NCBI RefSeq assembly: GCF_050337105.1
Contig: NZ_JAKJSQ010000030.1
Span: forward strand, 1 to 48,087
Source of the DNA: Aliivibrio_A kagoshimensis
GTDB taxonomy: Bacteria; Pseudomonadota; Gammaproteobacteria; Enterobacterales; Vibrionaceae
Direction of reading: 5' to 3'
DNA length: 48,087 nucleotides
The notes beneath the pieces are model-generated. The model had not been told where the DNA came from, made no database searches, and saw only the letters and a program-made list of their open reading frames with translations. Shown piece by piece: positions 27,001 through 35,126 of this stretch (positions within the stretch are counted from its first letter, which is position 1; every line of letters begins with the position of its first letter). The position numbers were made by a program, and so were the translations under genes.

Positions 27001-27917
27001 ACATCCCAACCCGCTTCGGTCGGAAACAGCTGTAGCAAGCCATTTTGAATAGCCAATGAGTGTTCGCGCTTGCCATCCTTCCACTCAATCAACGAAGGTG
27101 ACACTTGAACCATGGCATCTATCGGTTGCCCACCTTGCAAACTTGCCCAAGCTTCTATGCTTAGATCTCCCGTAGTAATACCCGTTTCATCTTGTAGATA
27201 GCGGTTTAGCCAGGGGGTAACTTGAATATCATTAGCTTGTAGGTAAAAATCACCGTCCAGTGAATCTATGGTCCCTTTTTCGCTGAAATTAGCGATCACT
27301 TTTAATCGATTCAATTCACTATCAGCAATGCTTAACGTCGCCTCAACGAGGTGCGTTCTCTCTGCATTTTTCCACTTTAGCGAGTTGATATCCAATGAGC
27401 GCTCTTCACCACTTAATGAGGTAAAGGTAACTTGCGAGTCAGACAGAGAGAAATGAACGAGTTGAACTAAAAATATCTGTTCAATATTGTCAAAAAGTGA
27501 GTTTCCGGCAGAGGTGGAGGACGATGCATTCTGACCTGGCAGTTCAGTGAAGTCCGCCTTTACCCCTGAAAGCCTCAAATCGGCAAGCTGCGGTTTCCAA
27601 ATAAGCAGTGATGATAAGAGGTTAGCTTGAACTTCAATATTATCGATATCCAATAAAAGCTTATCACTGCCTGGAACAACGACTTTTAGACCCGATAAAT
27701 TTAAAGAGGGGTTGGTATTGCGCCAGCGCCCCTGTACAGAATCAATAGTCACTTCAAAGCCAGTTCGATCCGATAGCCAAGTTTGAATCTCGACTTGATA
27801 CTGGTTAAGTTTCGGCAACGCCACTCTTAAAGCGGTAATAGAGAGTGCTGCCACTACAAAAATAGTGAGCAGCAGCCACATTACAAAGCGTTCTATTCGG
27901 ATCGTCGTTGAAAGCAC
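24066..27917 (-). CDS. yhdP: AsmA-like envelope protein YhdP
   Basis: A very large (1283 residues) inner-membrane-anchored periplasmic protein. E. coli YhdP, with TamB and YdbH, forms bridges that carry phospholipids to the outer membrane. One N-terminal membrane helix (about 10-32) is followed by long beta-rich repeats and a C-terminal AsmA_2-type region (GKGEITDVKGAARLLGLFS-like block near residue 1125). The start appears to be GTG at 27917, with GAGAG 8 bases upstream, following the rng stop. Its linkage with mla, plsC and lpt genes makes much of this window an envelope-lipid neighbourhood. Confidence 0.93.
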   Translation of the reverse strand: MLSTTIRIERFVMWLLLTIFVVAALSITALRVALPKLNQYQVEIQTWLSDRTGFEVTIDSVQGRWRNTNPSLNLSGLKVVVPGSDKLLLDIDNIEVQANLLSSLLIWKPQLADLRLSGVKADFTELPGQNASSSTSAGNSLFDNIEQIFLVQLVHFSLSDSQVTFTSLSGEERSLDINSLKWKNAERTHLVEATLSIADSELNRLKVIANFSEKGTIDSLDGDFYLQANDIQVTPWLNRYLQDETGITTGDLSIEAWASLQGGQPIDAMVQVSPSLIEWKDGKREHSLAIQNGLLQLFPTEAGWDVYASKLNIESDKNRWPELSAAFSWSHDQWLLNINELSLDRIKPLISLIPESASIDNWIKTLGPQGQVGDVRIAKRDQEEPYFSASITQFGIQQWELLPEVHKLNIQLAGNTEKGEAKVTLLDDKLPYGEVFQAPLNIKYGEVMAYWTLSNDGWQLWSDKIDVTTPDLQAIGEFRLDFPYESSAVLSFYGEVDAYNAGETWRYLPTLALGQSLTDYLSTAIQGGKAKTAQLLWYGELADFPYEKNDGIFQIEVPLQEAKFSFDTAWPTIEDLQLDLTFKNAGMYFDSRSAKLMDVEATRVIGVVEELGEEGRLMITANAKSSGESVRNYMTASPLVDSVGVALTTFQVEGDVTTEFQLDIPFDGSVVRSWGYADLNNNQVDIPFLSMALSSVTGRVNFDDDVINGKGLEALLLKQPISVDFNGEDRSKGYAVDINASGRWKVEPLKPYIDHQVMARVSGDIDWNSSIDVQVEDIGFTYQVDLLANLLDVESFLPYPLNKSLSDSGKARVQVSGNKQALSGRVTLPQAKYQAEIDISDQKPVIDASNVVIGKGNFKVSPVVGHYASVNAPQFNMDAWFDLFPLFSDVTPSASAEGKLPVIPMPEKIAVNVEELTLASLQWHDVESEARKKSLGWYVALDSREAKGELRYREGSPLVVQLDSMHLYLPALDSEGDDKIHHAKNEQPLISKLDSQLHQYIPSLDFSIKDAWLQGYKLGQVNLQLRREKEKLIWQEFSVTSGKNLFHLQGQWSLNEQKNYSHSDFNLTIKGENNSELSERFGISSGIQKAPFSATANLDWDGTLWSMRVDTLNGNVKTKFGSGTITDVKGAARLLGLFSLDSIIRKMKLDFTDVFDEGMAFNSITGDGKMHKGVFVSNNLIMDAVAGEMVIKGRADLNTRLVDAEVKFTPDLTSGIPILTAFAVTPVTALYVLAVTTALSPVIDVITQVQYEVKGPLDAPTVKELSRSKGEYRLSEDELKSGQ

Positions 27918-27930
27918 CTATTGTTCTCTC

Positions 27931-29400
27931 TTACATCATCACTACATCAAACTGTTCTTGGATATAAAGCGGCTCTGCTTGGACTTTAACCTGCTTACCA
28001 ATAAAGACCTCTAATTCAGCAAGAGCATGGGACTCATCCCCCTCTAAGGCGTCAGCCACTGAGGATGAGGCGTAAACGACAAATTTATCGGCGTCATAAG
28101 CTCGGTTTACCCGGGTGATCTCCCTCAAGACTTCATAACAGACACTTTCTATGGTTTTAACTGCACCGCGTCCTTCACAGGTCGGACACTGAGAACATAA
28201 AACATGTTCAATACTCTCACGGGTTCTTTTACGGGTCATCTCGACCAAGCCTAACTGAGAGAAACCATTAATATTGGTTTTTACTCGGTCATAACTTAAT
28301 GCGACATCCAGTGAGTTTAACACTCGACTACGATGTTCATCGGAAATCATGTCAATGAAATCGATGATGATAATGCCACCTAAATTTCTAAGGCGAAGCT
28401 GTCTTGCAATCGCTTGTGTCGCTTCGATATTAGTATTAAATATAGTCTCTTCTAGGTTTCTTCGTCCAACAAAGGCACCAGTATTAATATCAACCGTTGT
28501 CATCGCTTCTGTCTGATCAATGATTAAGTATCCGCCTGATTTCAATTCAACTTTACGATCAAGCGCCCGTTGGATCTCATTCTCAGTTTCATACATATCA
28601 AAAATTGGCTTATTACCTGAGTAATATTGCAATTTCTCCGTTAATTCAGGCACAAATTCAGAGGTAAACTCAGACAGCTTCTCAAAAGCCATTTTTGAAT
28701 CAACCAGAATGTTGTCCAGTTCAGTTCCTACAAAATCACGTAAGATACGTTGATCCAGACCTAATTCACCATAAAGCATTGACTTAGTTTTGTATTTTTT
28801 TCTTCGTTCGATGATCTTCTGCCACAATCTTTTCAAGAATTTAGCATCCTGAGACATCTCAGCTTCTAACGCACCTTCTGCCGCTGTGCGGATAATAAAG
28901 CCCCCTGTGGCATCACAGTAAGATGAGACTGTTTTCTTTAGTCGTTCTCGCTCTTTTTCACTATCAATTCGCTGAGAAACTCCCACATGGCTTGCCCCTG
29001 GCATAAAGACTAAATAACGCGATGGCAGAGTGATATCGGTGGTTAAACGTGCCCCTTTTGTACCAAGTGGATCTTTAACCACTTGCACGACGATATCCTG
29101 ACCTTGACGGACTAGCTCAGAGATATCTCTAACTTGAAACTGACGCTTCTCATTTTCAGCAACACATTCGGTATGAGGAACAATATCTGAAGCGTGCAAA
29201 AATGCGGCTTTTTCTAAACCGATGTCAATAAAAGCCGCCTGCATGCCAGGTAGTACTCGACTGACTTTTCCTTTATAAATATTGCCGACAATGCCTCGTT
29301 TTGATTCTCTCTCGACATGGATTTCTTGAAGAACGCCACTCTCAATCATCGCGACGCGTGTTTCACTCGGTGTCACATTGATCAATAACTCTGTACTCAT
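27931..29400 (-). CDS. rng: Ribonuclease G
   Basis: Endoribonuclease of the RNase E/G family, acting on 16S rRNA 5' maturation and mRNA decay. The 489 residues equal E. coli RNase G. S1 domain at about 38-120; metal-binding catalytic Asp304 and Asp347 occupy the same positions as in E. coli; the Zn-link CPTC is at 405-408. AGGAAGG precedes the ATG, and maf lies 11 bases upstream. Confidence 0.97.
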   Translation of the reverse strand: MSTELLINVTPSETRVAMIESGVLQEIHVERESKRGIVGNIYKGKVSRVLPGMQAAFIDIGLEKAAFLHASDIVPHTECVAENEKRQFQVRDISELVRQGQDIVVQVVKDPLGTKGARLTTDITLPSRYLVFMPGASHVGVSQRIDSEKERERLKKTVSSYCDATGGFIIRTAAEGALEAEMSQDAKFLKRLWQKIIERRKKYKTKSMLYGELGLDQRILRDFVGTELDNILVDSKMAFEKLSEFTSEFVPELTEKLQYYSGNKPIFDMYETENEIQRALDRKVELKSGGYLIIDQTEAMTTVDINTGAFVGRRNLEETIFNTNIEATQAIARQLRLRNLGGIIIIDFIDMISDEHRSRVLNSLDVALSYDRVKTNINGFSQLGLVEMTRKRTRESIEHVLCSQCPTCEGRGAVKTIESVCYEVLREITRVNRAYDADKFVVYASSSVADALEGDESHALAELEVFIGKQVKVQAEPLYIQEQFDVVMM

Positions 29401-29411
29401 AGTGAACCTTC

Positions 29412-29984
29412 CTAAATATGTTTAAATTCTGTCAATAGCTGGTCAGTTTCCATTAAGGGCAATCCAACCACGGCGTAATAACTACCTTCAATACGAGTGA
29501 CGAACTTGCCGCCTACCCCTTGAATACCGTAACCGCCCGCTTTGTCACAGGGTTCTCCACTGTGCCAATAGCTAATAATCTCTTGTTCTGAAAGAGGCTT
29601 AAACCAGACTGAGGTCGTAACTAAAACCGTGGCTGTTTTATGTTTATTGGCAATACAAACCGCCGTCATCACCTGATGCTCTCTTCCTGACAACAGCATC
29701 AACATCTCTTTCGCATCATCTAGGTCGCGGGGTTTTTCTAATACTCGACTGTCCACCACAACAATCGTATCGGCCCCAAGTACAGGAGTTAAGGTTTGAA
29801 TCGCATTCACGCCCGCTTGCGCTTTATCTTGAGCTAGGCGTTCCACATAGTCTGAGGCAGTTTCGCCCTGTTGTTGTTTCTCTTCGACATCCACTTTAAG
29901 GATATCAAACTGATAACCCAGTTGTTGCAGTAGCTCTTTTCGACGAGGTGAGCCTGAAGCGAGATAGAGATCCAAGGTTTCCAT
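29412..29984 (-). CDS. maf: Maf-family nucleotide pyrophosphatase (YhdE)
   Basis: Hydrolyses dTTP, UTP and modified nucleotides. The 190 residues have the ASGSPRR motif at 9-15 and catalytic Asp72 in GADTIV. It sits between mreD and rng exactly as in E. coli, where overexpression inhibits septation. This is the YhdE branch by synteny rather than the YceF branch. Confidence 0.94.
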   Translation of the reverse strand: METLDLYLASGSPRRKELLQQLGYQFDILKVDVEEKQQQGETASDYVERLAQDKAQAGVNAIQTLTPVLGADTIVVVDSRVLEKPRDLDDAKEMLMLLSGREHQVMTAVCIANKHKTATVLVTTSVWFKPLSEQEIISYWHSGEPCDKAGGYGIQGVGGKFVTRIEGSYYAVVGLPLMETDQLLTEFKHI

Positions 29985-29994
29985 ATTTTACCTA

Positions 29995-30483
29995 CTATCG
30001 AATTGACCAATGACGACGGATTCGGCGCATTAATAAGAACATCCAAGGCCACAATATTGCGTTAATCACACCCGACCATAAAAGGTGTGGGTTAAATACA
30101 ACATCACTGACTAAATACTCACCAAAGAACTCCAGAATTTTGGCGACCATGGTAAGTCCACCAAACAGAACCCCTTGCTGCCATAACGCCATATTACGCA
30201 ACACTTGAAAGTTCAATGCGACAATGTACACCACAATAGCGATCATCATTCCGCGCACACCTAAGGTGGAACCCAAAATAAGATCCCACAGCAATCCAAT
30301 GATCATTGCGGTGCCAACATTCACTCGATGTGGCAGTGCCAATACCCAATAGAACATCACTAGTAATACCCATGAAGGACGCAGAACCTCTAAGGTTCCA
30401 GGCCATGGTGCTGCTTGAAATATCAGCGCAATCAAAATTGAGGTCCAAATAACCAATCGGCCTTTGGTATATCTATTCGCCAC
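29995..30483 (-). CDS. mreD: Rod shape-determining protein MreD
   Basis: Polytopic inner-membrane protein of the elongasome, 162 residues with about five or six membrane segments. The start is GTG at 30483, overlapping the mreC end by 11 bases, with GAGG about 10 bases upstream, indicating coupling to mreC. Confidence 0.93.
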   Translation of the reverse strand: MANRYTKGRLVIWTSILIALIFQAAPWPGTLEVLRPSWVLLVMFYWVLALPHRVNVGTAMIIGLLWDLILGSTLGVRGMMIAIVVYIVALNFQVLRNMALWQQGVLFGGLTMVAKILEFFGEYLVSDVVFNPHLLWSGVINAILWPWMFLLMRRIRRHWSIR

Positions 30484-31375
30484 TCTCTTTTACCTCTTTC
30501 GCAGTGTCAGGCAAAGATGTCTCTTCTTCCTCGGGGAGGGCTAAATCGACCTCGGGTTCTGTCGGCCAAACAAGAAGAAGGTACCGAAGGCGATCAAACT
30601 CGACGGCAGGTTCAGTCGTTACTCTTGCAAACGGGCGTTTATTATCCAACTCTACGTTGGTGACATAACTGACCGGATACCCTTCTGGATACCGCCCCCC
30701 TAAACCCGAACTGACTAACATGTCACCAATTCGGATGTCGGTACTGGTGGGGATATGTTCCAGGTGCAACTCTTCCATCTGACCACTACCTGAGGCTATC
30801 ACTCGAATATCATTTCTCACGACTTGCACAGGAATGGCGTTGTTTGCATCGATCAGTAACAGCACACGACTGTTGTGAGCTCCAACATAGATAACTTGGC
30901 CAACGATCCCTTTGTCATTGATGACAGGTTGGCCTAAATAGACACCATCTATTAACCCTTTATCGATCATCACTTGGTGTTTATAAGGGTCAGAATCTAC
31001 CGCCATCACTTCAGCAACCATCTTTCGCTCATCACGAATAAATGGAGAACCGAGCAGGTCTCGCAATCGGCCATTCTCTTGCTGCAGCTGTTTTAGCAAA
31101 ATAAGATCACTTTTTAACACCAACATCTCTCGTTGCATGCTGACGTTGCGATCCATTAACTGCTGATGACTGCTAAAACGATCATACATACCATCAAACA
31201 TGGTTCGTGGTAGATTTGCAGCATATTGCAGCGGGGCGACTAAGCTATTGAGGAAATATCGTACATCTGAGAATGTATTTAAACGACTATCGGCCAGCAT
31301 TAAGCTGGCCGATATAATTACCGCAATAAACAAGCGTAATTGTAGAGAGGGTCCTCTACCAAAAATTGGCTTCAT
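30473..31375 (-). CDS. mreC: Cell shape-determining protein MreC
   Basis: Bitopic elongasome scaffold that activates PBP2/RodA. The 300 residues comprise an N-terminal membrane helix (about 11-28), a coiled coil (about 65-105) and a periplasmic beta domain (about 115-270). An acidic tail follows. It lies 30 bases downstream of mreB. Confidence 0.95.
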   Translation of the reverse strand: MKPIFGRGPSLQLRLFIAVIISASLMLADSRLNTFSDVRYFLNSLVAPLQYAANLPRTMFDGMYDRFSSHQQLMDRNVSMQREMLVLKSDLILLKQLQQENGRLRDLLGSPFIRDERKMVAEVMAVDSDPYKHQVMIDKGLIDGVYLGQPVINDKGIVGQVIYVGAHNSRVLLLIDANNAIPVQVVRNDIRVIASGSGQMEELHLEHIPTSTDIRIGDMLVSSGLGGRYPEGYPVSYVTNVELDNKRPFARVTTEPAVEFDRLRYLLLVWPTEPEVDLALPEEEETSLPDTAKEVKESGE

Positions 31376-31405
31376 TGCATATAACCTAATTGGTAAGTTT
31401 GGAAC

Positions 31406-32449
31406 TTACTCTTCACTGAAGAGATCACCACCGTGCATATCAATCATTTCGAGAGCTTTACCGCCACCACGAGCAACACAAGTAAGTGGATCTTCAGCAA
31501 CCACAACCGGAATTCCAGTCTCTTCGGTCAATAGACGGTCAAGATCTCTCAGCAGCGCACCACCGCCTGTTAGTACCATTCCATGCTCTGAAATATCAGA
31601 CGCTAACTCTGGTGGACACTGCTCAAGAGCAACCATAACAGCAGAAACAATACCGGTTAGAGGCTCTTGTAATGCTTCTAGGATCTCATTGGAGTTCAAG
31701 GTAAAGCTACGAGGTACACCTTCAGCAAGGTTACGACCACGAACTTCTATTTCACCTACTTCATCACCTGGGTAAGCCGACCCAATTTCATGTTTAATAC
31801 GTTCAGCGGTTGCTTCACCGATCAAACTGCCGTAATTACGACGAACATAGTTAATCACCGCTTCATCAAAGCGATCACCACCGATTCGTACTGAAGAGGA
31901 ATAGACCACGCCATTCAGTGAGATAACGGCTACTTCAGTGGTACCACCACCGATATCAACCACCATAGACCCCGTCGCTTCCGAAACCGGAAGGCCAGCA
32001 CCAATAGCCGCCGCCATAGGCTCATCAATCAAGTGGACTTCGCGCGCACCAGCACCTTGCGCTGATTCGCGAATTGCTCGACGCTCAACTTGGGTGGAAC
32101 CGCAAGGAACACAGACCAAAACGCGAGGACTAGGTCGTAAAATGCTGTTGTCATGTACCTGTTTAATAAAGTGCTGGAGCATCTTTTCAGTGACATAAAA
32201 ATCAGCAATAACGCCATCTTTCATTGGACGAATCGCGGAGATATTTCCAGGCGTTCTACCTAGCATCTGCTTCGCTTCATGCCCAACAGCTGCAACACTC
32301 TTAGTAGAACCTGAACGATCCTGTCGAATGGCTACTACAGATGGCTCATCAAGAACAATACCTTGTCCTTTTACATAAATCAGTGTGTTGGCAGTACCTA
32401 GATCAATAGAGAGATCATTTGAAAACATGCCACGAAGTTTTTTAAACAT
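31406..32449 (-). CDS. mreB: Rod shape-determining actin homologue MreB
   Basis: ATP-binding actin-like protein that directs side-wall peptidoglycan synthesis. The 347 residues have the amphipathic N-terminal membrane anchor MFKKLRGMF, phosphate-1 DLGTANTL, the DIGGGTTEVAV phosphate-2 loop and the LTGGGALL adenosine motif. The upstream 248-base region separates it from the pilin genes, with a terminator at 32652-32678, so mreBCD is a separate transcript. I could not fix its promoter by eye. Confidence 0.98.
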   Translation of the reverse strand: MFKKLRGMFSNDLSIDLGTANTLIYVKGQGIVLDEPSVVAIRQDRSGSTKSVAAVGHEAKQMLGRTPGNISAIRPMKDGVIADFYVTEKMLQHFIKQVHDNSILRPSPRVLVCVPCGSTQVERRAIRESAQGAGAREVHLIDEPMAAAIGAGLPVSEATGSMVVDIGGGTTEVAVISLNGVVYSSSVRIGGDRFDEAVINYVRRNYGSLIGEATAERIKHEIGSAYPGDEVGEIEVRGRNLAEGVPRSFTLNSNEILEALQEPLTGIVSAVMVALEQCPPELASDISEHGMVLTGGGALLRDLDRLLTEETGIPVVVAEDPLTCVARGGGKALEMIDMHGGDLFSEE

Positions 32450-32651
32450 AATCTTCGTAAATCCTAAAAGCGGGTTAATATCAATACTCTGCTAAATGTA
32501 CCAATGCCAAGCCGTTACAGCAAGAGCTTAAAGTCCAATCCTGAACTAAATCAATAAAATTATCGTTTTTTTAGTGAGAACTGCCACAAATAGCCATAAT
32601 GAATACTTATGCCTACCATTCATTGCAGTCATTTCAATATTATTCAGGCAT

Positions 32652-32678
32652 AAAAAAGGCCTGCTAAAAAGCAGGCCT
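32652..32678 (-). terminator. Terminator after the second pilin gene
   Basis: On the minus strand AGGCCTGCT, a 4-nt loop and AGCAGGCCT form a perfect 9-bp stem followed by six T. It lies 20 bases beyond the pilin stop and insulates mreBCD from pilin transcription. An 8-bp repeat TTATGCCT/AGGCATAA (32607-32614, 32646-32653) abuts it. Confidence 0.9.
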
Positions 32679-32697
32679 AATCATCATTTAAATTTAG

Positions 32698-33126
32698 TTA
32701 GCATTTGTCATCATCAATAGTGATTGTTGGAACACCTACTGCAGTCGGGGCGACATAGGTCACTGCACATTCAGTTTCAGTGGCGTCTTTAAAAGTAAAC
32801 ACACCAGAAGTAAGTTCTGTCCAATCAGTATAAAGGCCAGGAACTGCAGCGCCAATACCTGCAGAAGTTGCTGTAGGGTATCCATAAATAGCCATAATAC
32901 CCGCAACATCAACTGCTGTTGTTGATGTTTCTTTGCCATCAATCGCCGCTTTGGCGTATACGATGGTACCAGCGCCTTGCATCGCACCTTTTAGACCTTG
33001 CAGTGCCGATTTACGTGCATCACTCTGTAGATTAAGAAACTTAGGTGCGGCTGTCACAGCTAAAATACCTAAAATAACAATAACTACTACTAACTCAATT
33101 AGAGTAAAACCACTTTGTTTCTTCAT
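32698..33126 (-). CDS. MSHA-type major pilin, second copy
   Basis: Type IV pilin of 142 residues. The prepilin leader MKKQSG is cut before the methylated Phe of FTLIELVVVIVILGILAV, with Glu5 present. The C-terminal Cys pair (TECAV and the final DDDKC) would close the disulfide-bonded D region. GTG and ATG codons stand 9 and 6 bases upstream, but the ATG at 33126 has proper spacing from AAGG. The first 55 or so residues are almost identical to the upstream pilin while the rest diverges, indicating duplication. It has its own terminator. It could be a second major subunit or an antigenic variant. Confidence 0.88.
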   Translation of the reverse strand: MKKQSGFTLIELVVVIVILGILAVTAAPKFLNLQSDARKSALQGLKGAMQGAGTIVYAKAAIDGKETSTTAVDVAGIMAIYGYPTATSAGIGAAVPGLYTDWTELTSGVFTFKDATETECAVTYVAPTAVGVPTITIDDDKC

Positions 33127-33229
33127 TACCATCACCTTGTAAGCTGTTTCATTAATAATACTTTGTCTGAATTATAATAGTAATACAAAACGGCGTACCA
33201 ATACAACAATCTATATTCACAATTCGCAT

Positions 33230-33254
33230 AAAAAAGCCAGCAATCAAGCTGGCT
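33230..33254 (-). terminator. Terminator after the first pilin gene
   Basis: On the minus strand AGCCAGC, a 6-nt loop and GCTGGCT form a 7-bp stem followed by six T, 25 bases past the first pilin stop. Its downstream flank (CATAAAAAAG) matches that of the second pilin terminator, supporting duplication of a gene-plus-terminator unit. The second pilin then needs read-through or its own promoter in 33136-33229. Confidence 0.85.
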
Positions 33255-33279
33255 AAATAATAGTTAATGGGTTTATGTT

Positions 33280-33723
33280 TTAACAGCCACTCTCAGCAAC
33301 TTCAATGGTTGGCACGCCACCACTAGTCGAAACGGCAGTATATGAGACACTACAGTCCGCTTTTGAGTTACCATCAAAGCTGTATGAGATATCAGCACCA
33401 CTGACAGCAGTGGTTAATTTATCCCAATCACTCAGACCAGTCACAGCTTTACCAATACCGCTATCGTCACCAGTAGGGTAGCCATAAGCTGTTGTAATAT
33501 CACCCGCTAGACCACTGTTTTTAGTCTCTTCGCCTTCAATGGCTGACTTAGCATAAACAATACTAGAAGCCCCCTGCATCGCTCCCTTCAAACCTTGCAG
33601 AGCAGAAGATCGTGCATCGGTTTGTAAATTTAAAAACTTAGGTGCTGCAGTCACGGCAAGAATACCTAGAATAACAATCACAACCACTAATTCAATTAGG
33701 GTAAAACCAGCTTGTTTTTTCAT
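33280..33723 (-). CDS. mshA: MSHA-type major pilin
   Basis: Type IV pilin of 147 residues, the likely MSHA major subunit. The leader MKKQAG precedes FTLIELVVVIVILGILAV with Glu5. The conserved KFLNLQTDAR and QGLKGAMQGA blocks are typical of MshA. Two C-terminal cysteines (ADCSV, ESGC) bound the D region. AGAGAG precedes the ATG. It is separated from mshG by a 167-base gap that should contain its promoter. In V. cholerae mshA is flanked by mshB and mshC, and neither is present here. Confidence 0.9.
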   Translation of the reverse strand: MKKQAGFTLIELVVVIVILGILAVTAAPKFLNLQTDARSSALQGLKGAMQGASSIVYAKSAIEGEETKNSGLAGDITTAYGYPTGDDSGIGKAVTGLSDWDKLTTAVSGADISYSFDGNSKADCSVSYTAVSTSGGVPTIEVAESGC

Positions 33724-33890
33724 TTTATCTCTCTTTAATTAACTAACGGTTGAAACGTTCTCAATGCAATAATGCTACGCTTTTAACACAGCACTTCGTC
33801 AGAGCCATGTAAAAATTGAAACAATATCACACACTACTCCGTTCTAATATTTATGTATACTTTGTTTATTATTCAGTGTGATGAAGCTAG

Positions 33891-35114
33891 CTAACCTTTG
33901 ACAACGTCCAGTAAATTCCACATCGGTAGGAATATACCCAAAGCAAGCACTAAGACCATTCCAGCCACTACGACTAACAACAGTGGTTCAATACGAGCGG
34001 TTAATGTTTTCAGATCATAGTCCACTTCTCTGTCATAAAAATCAGACACTTCAAACAGCAGGTCATCAATCTGTCCCGTCTCTTCACCGACCGATATCAT
34101 CTGCAGAACCAAAGGCGTAAAGATATTGGTCTGCGCTGCGGTGACAGCAACACTGTTACCCGCTTCGATGCCTCTTCGCATCTCATCTAGACGGTTCTCT
34201 AAATATTTGTTACCTAGAGACTCAGCGGAAAGTGTAATTGATTGATTCAGTGGCACCCCCGATTTCAACATCAAAGCAAACGTACGTGCAAAACGTGACA
34301 TTTGAGCACGATTGGTAATATCCCCTACAATCGGTATCCTTAACTGTATTTTGTCCCAAGTCTCTCTGCCCTGAGCACCTCGTATCCAAGCTTTAAATGC
34401 AAAGCCTGCACCAAAAGTTGCAGCTAACATCATTGGCCAATAGTTGACAAAGAAATTGGACATCCCTATTAGGAATCGAGTTGGCAACGGCAACTCTACC
34501 TCAAAACGAGCAAACATCGTGGCAAACTGCGGAATCACTTCTAAATTAAGAATCACCATCGCTATCACTAAAGCAATAATGACAAACGACGGATAACGCA
34601 TTGCCGATTTAATTCTTTTCCGGGTCTCCATCTCTTGCTCAAAATAATCGGCAAGCTGCTTTAAGGAGAGATCCAAGCGACCGGTATTTTCACCAACATG
34701 AATCATAGAGACAAATAGAGGGCCAAAAACCAATGGGTGCTGTTGCATTGATGATGACAAGCTACGCCCGTTAGTTAAATCGGCAGTCACGGCTTCTAAC
34801 GTGTTTTTTAACTCTTTATTCGTTGTACTTTGAGATAAACCTCTCATCGAACGCAGAAGAGGTACGCCCGCTTTCGTTAAGCTGTACAACTGACGACAAA
34901 AGATAACCAACACATCTAAAGGCATTGGGGTTTTAAGCAGGTTCGAAAAATCAATCGATGAGAAAGCAGCAGACTCGACATGCTCATCAATAGCGGTCGG
35001 AATAATGCCATCATTCATTAACTTTTCGACCGCGGACTCTTGCGATGCTGATTCCAGCACCCCTTTTACCACCGCACCTTTGGCATTTCGCCCTTGATAT
35101 TTAAAACTGGCCAT
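33891..35114 (-). CDS. mshG: MSHA pilus inner-membrane platform protein MshG
   Basis: PilC/GspF-family platform protein of the type IV pilus machine, 407 residues, with two T2SSF domains (about 70-193 and 273-396) and three membrane helices. It begins with the ASFKYQGRNAKG stretch usual in the family. It lies 12 bases after mshE. In V. cholerae mshF and mshB follow; here the next gene is a pilin. Confidence 0.93.
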   Translation of the reverse strand: MASFKYQGRNAKGAVVKGVLESASQESAVEKLMNDGIIPTAIDEHVESAAFSSIDFSNLLKTPMPLDVLVIFCRQLYSLTKAGVPLLRSMRGLSQSTTNKELKNTLEAVTADLTNGRSLSSSMQQHPLVFGPLFVSMIHVGENTGRLDLSLKQLADYFEQEMETRKRIKSAMRYPSFVIIALVIAMVILNLEVIPQFATMFARFEVELPLPTRFLIGMSNFFVNYWPMMLAATFGAGFAFKAWIRGAQGRETWDKIQLRIPIVGDITNRAQMSRFARTFALMLKSGVPLNQSITLSAESLGNKYLENRLDEMRRGIEAGNSVAVTAAQTNIFTPLVLQMISVGEETGQIDDLLFEVSDFYDREVDYDLKTLTARIEPLLLVVVAGMVLVLALGIFLPMWNLLDVVKG

Positions 35115-35126
35115 TCTTTATCTCAA

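Noticed and set aside
32450..32697. Remnants of mshC/D/O/P/Q between the second pilin and mreB
   Set aside because: No frame with pilin-like leader or recognisable fragment was found on either strand, so there is no decayed copy here; loss, if it happened, was clean.
33136..33229. Sigma-54-like promoter (TGGTACG...TTTTGT) before the second pilin
   Set aside because: The GG half is present, but the GC of the -12 element is missing at the fixed spacing. A TATAAT is also present without a good -35. No promoter is called.
33724..33890. Sigma-54-like promoter (TGGC...GTGC) before the first pilin
   Set aside because: GG and GC are 12 bases apart instead of 10, so it does not fit.
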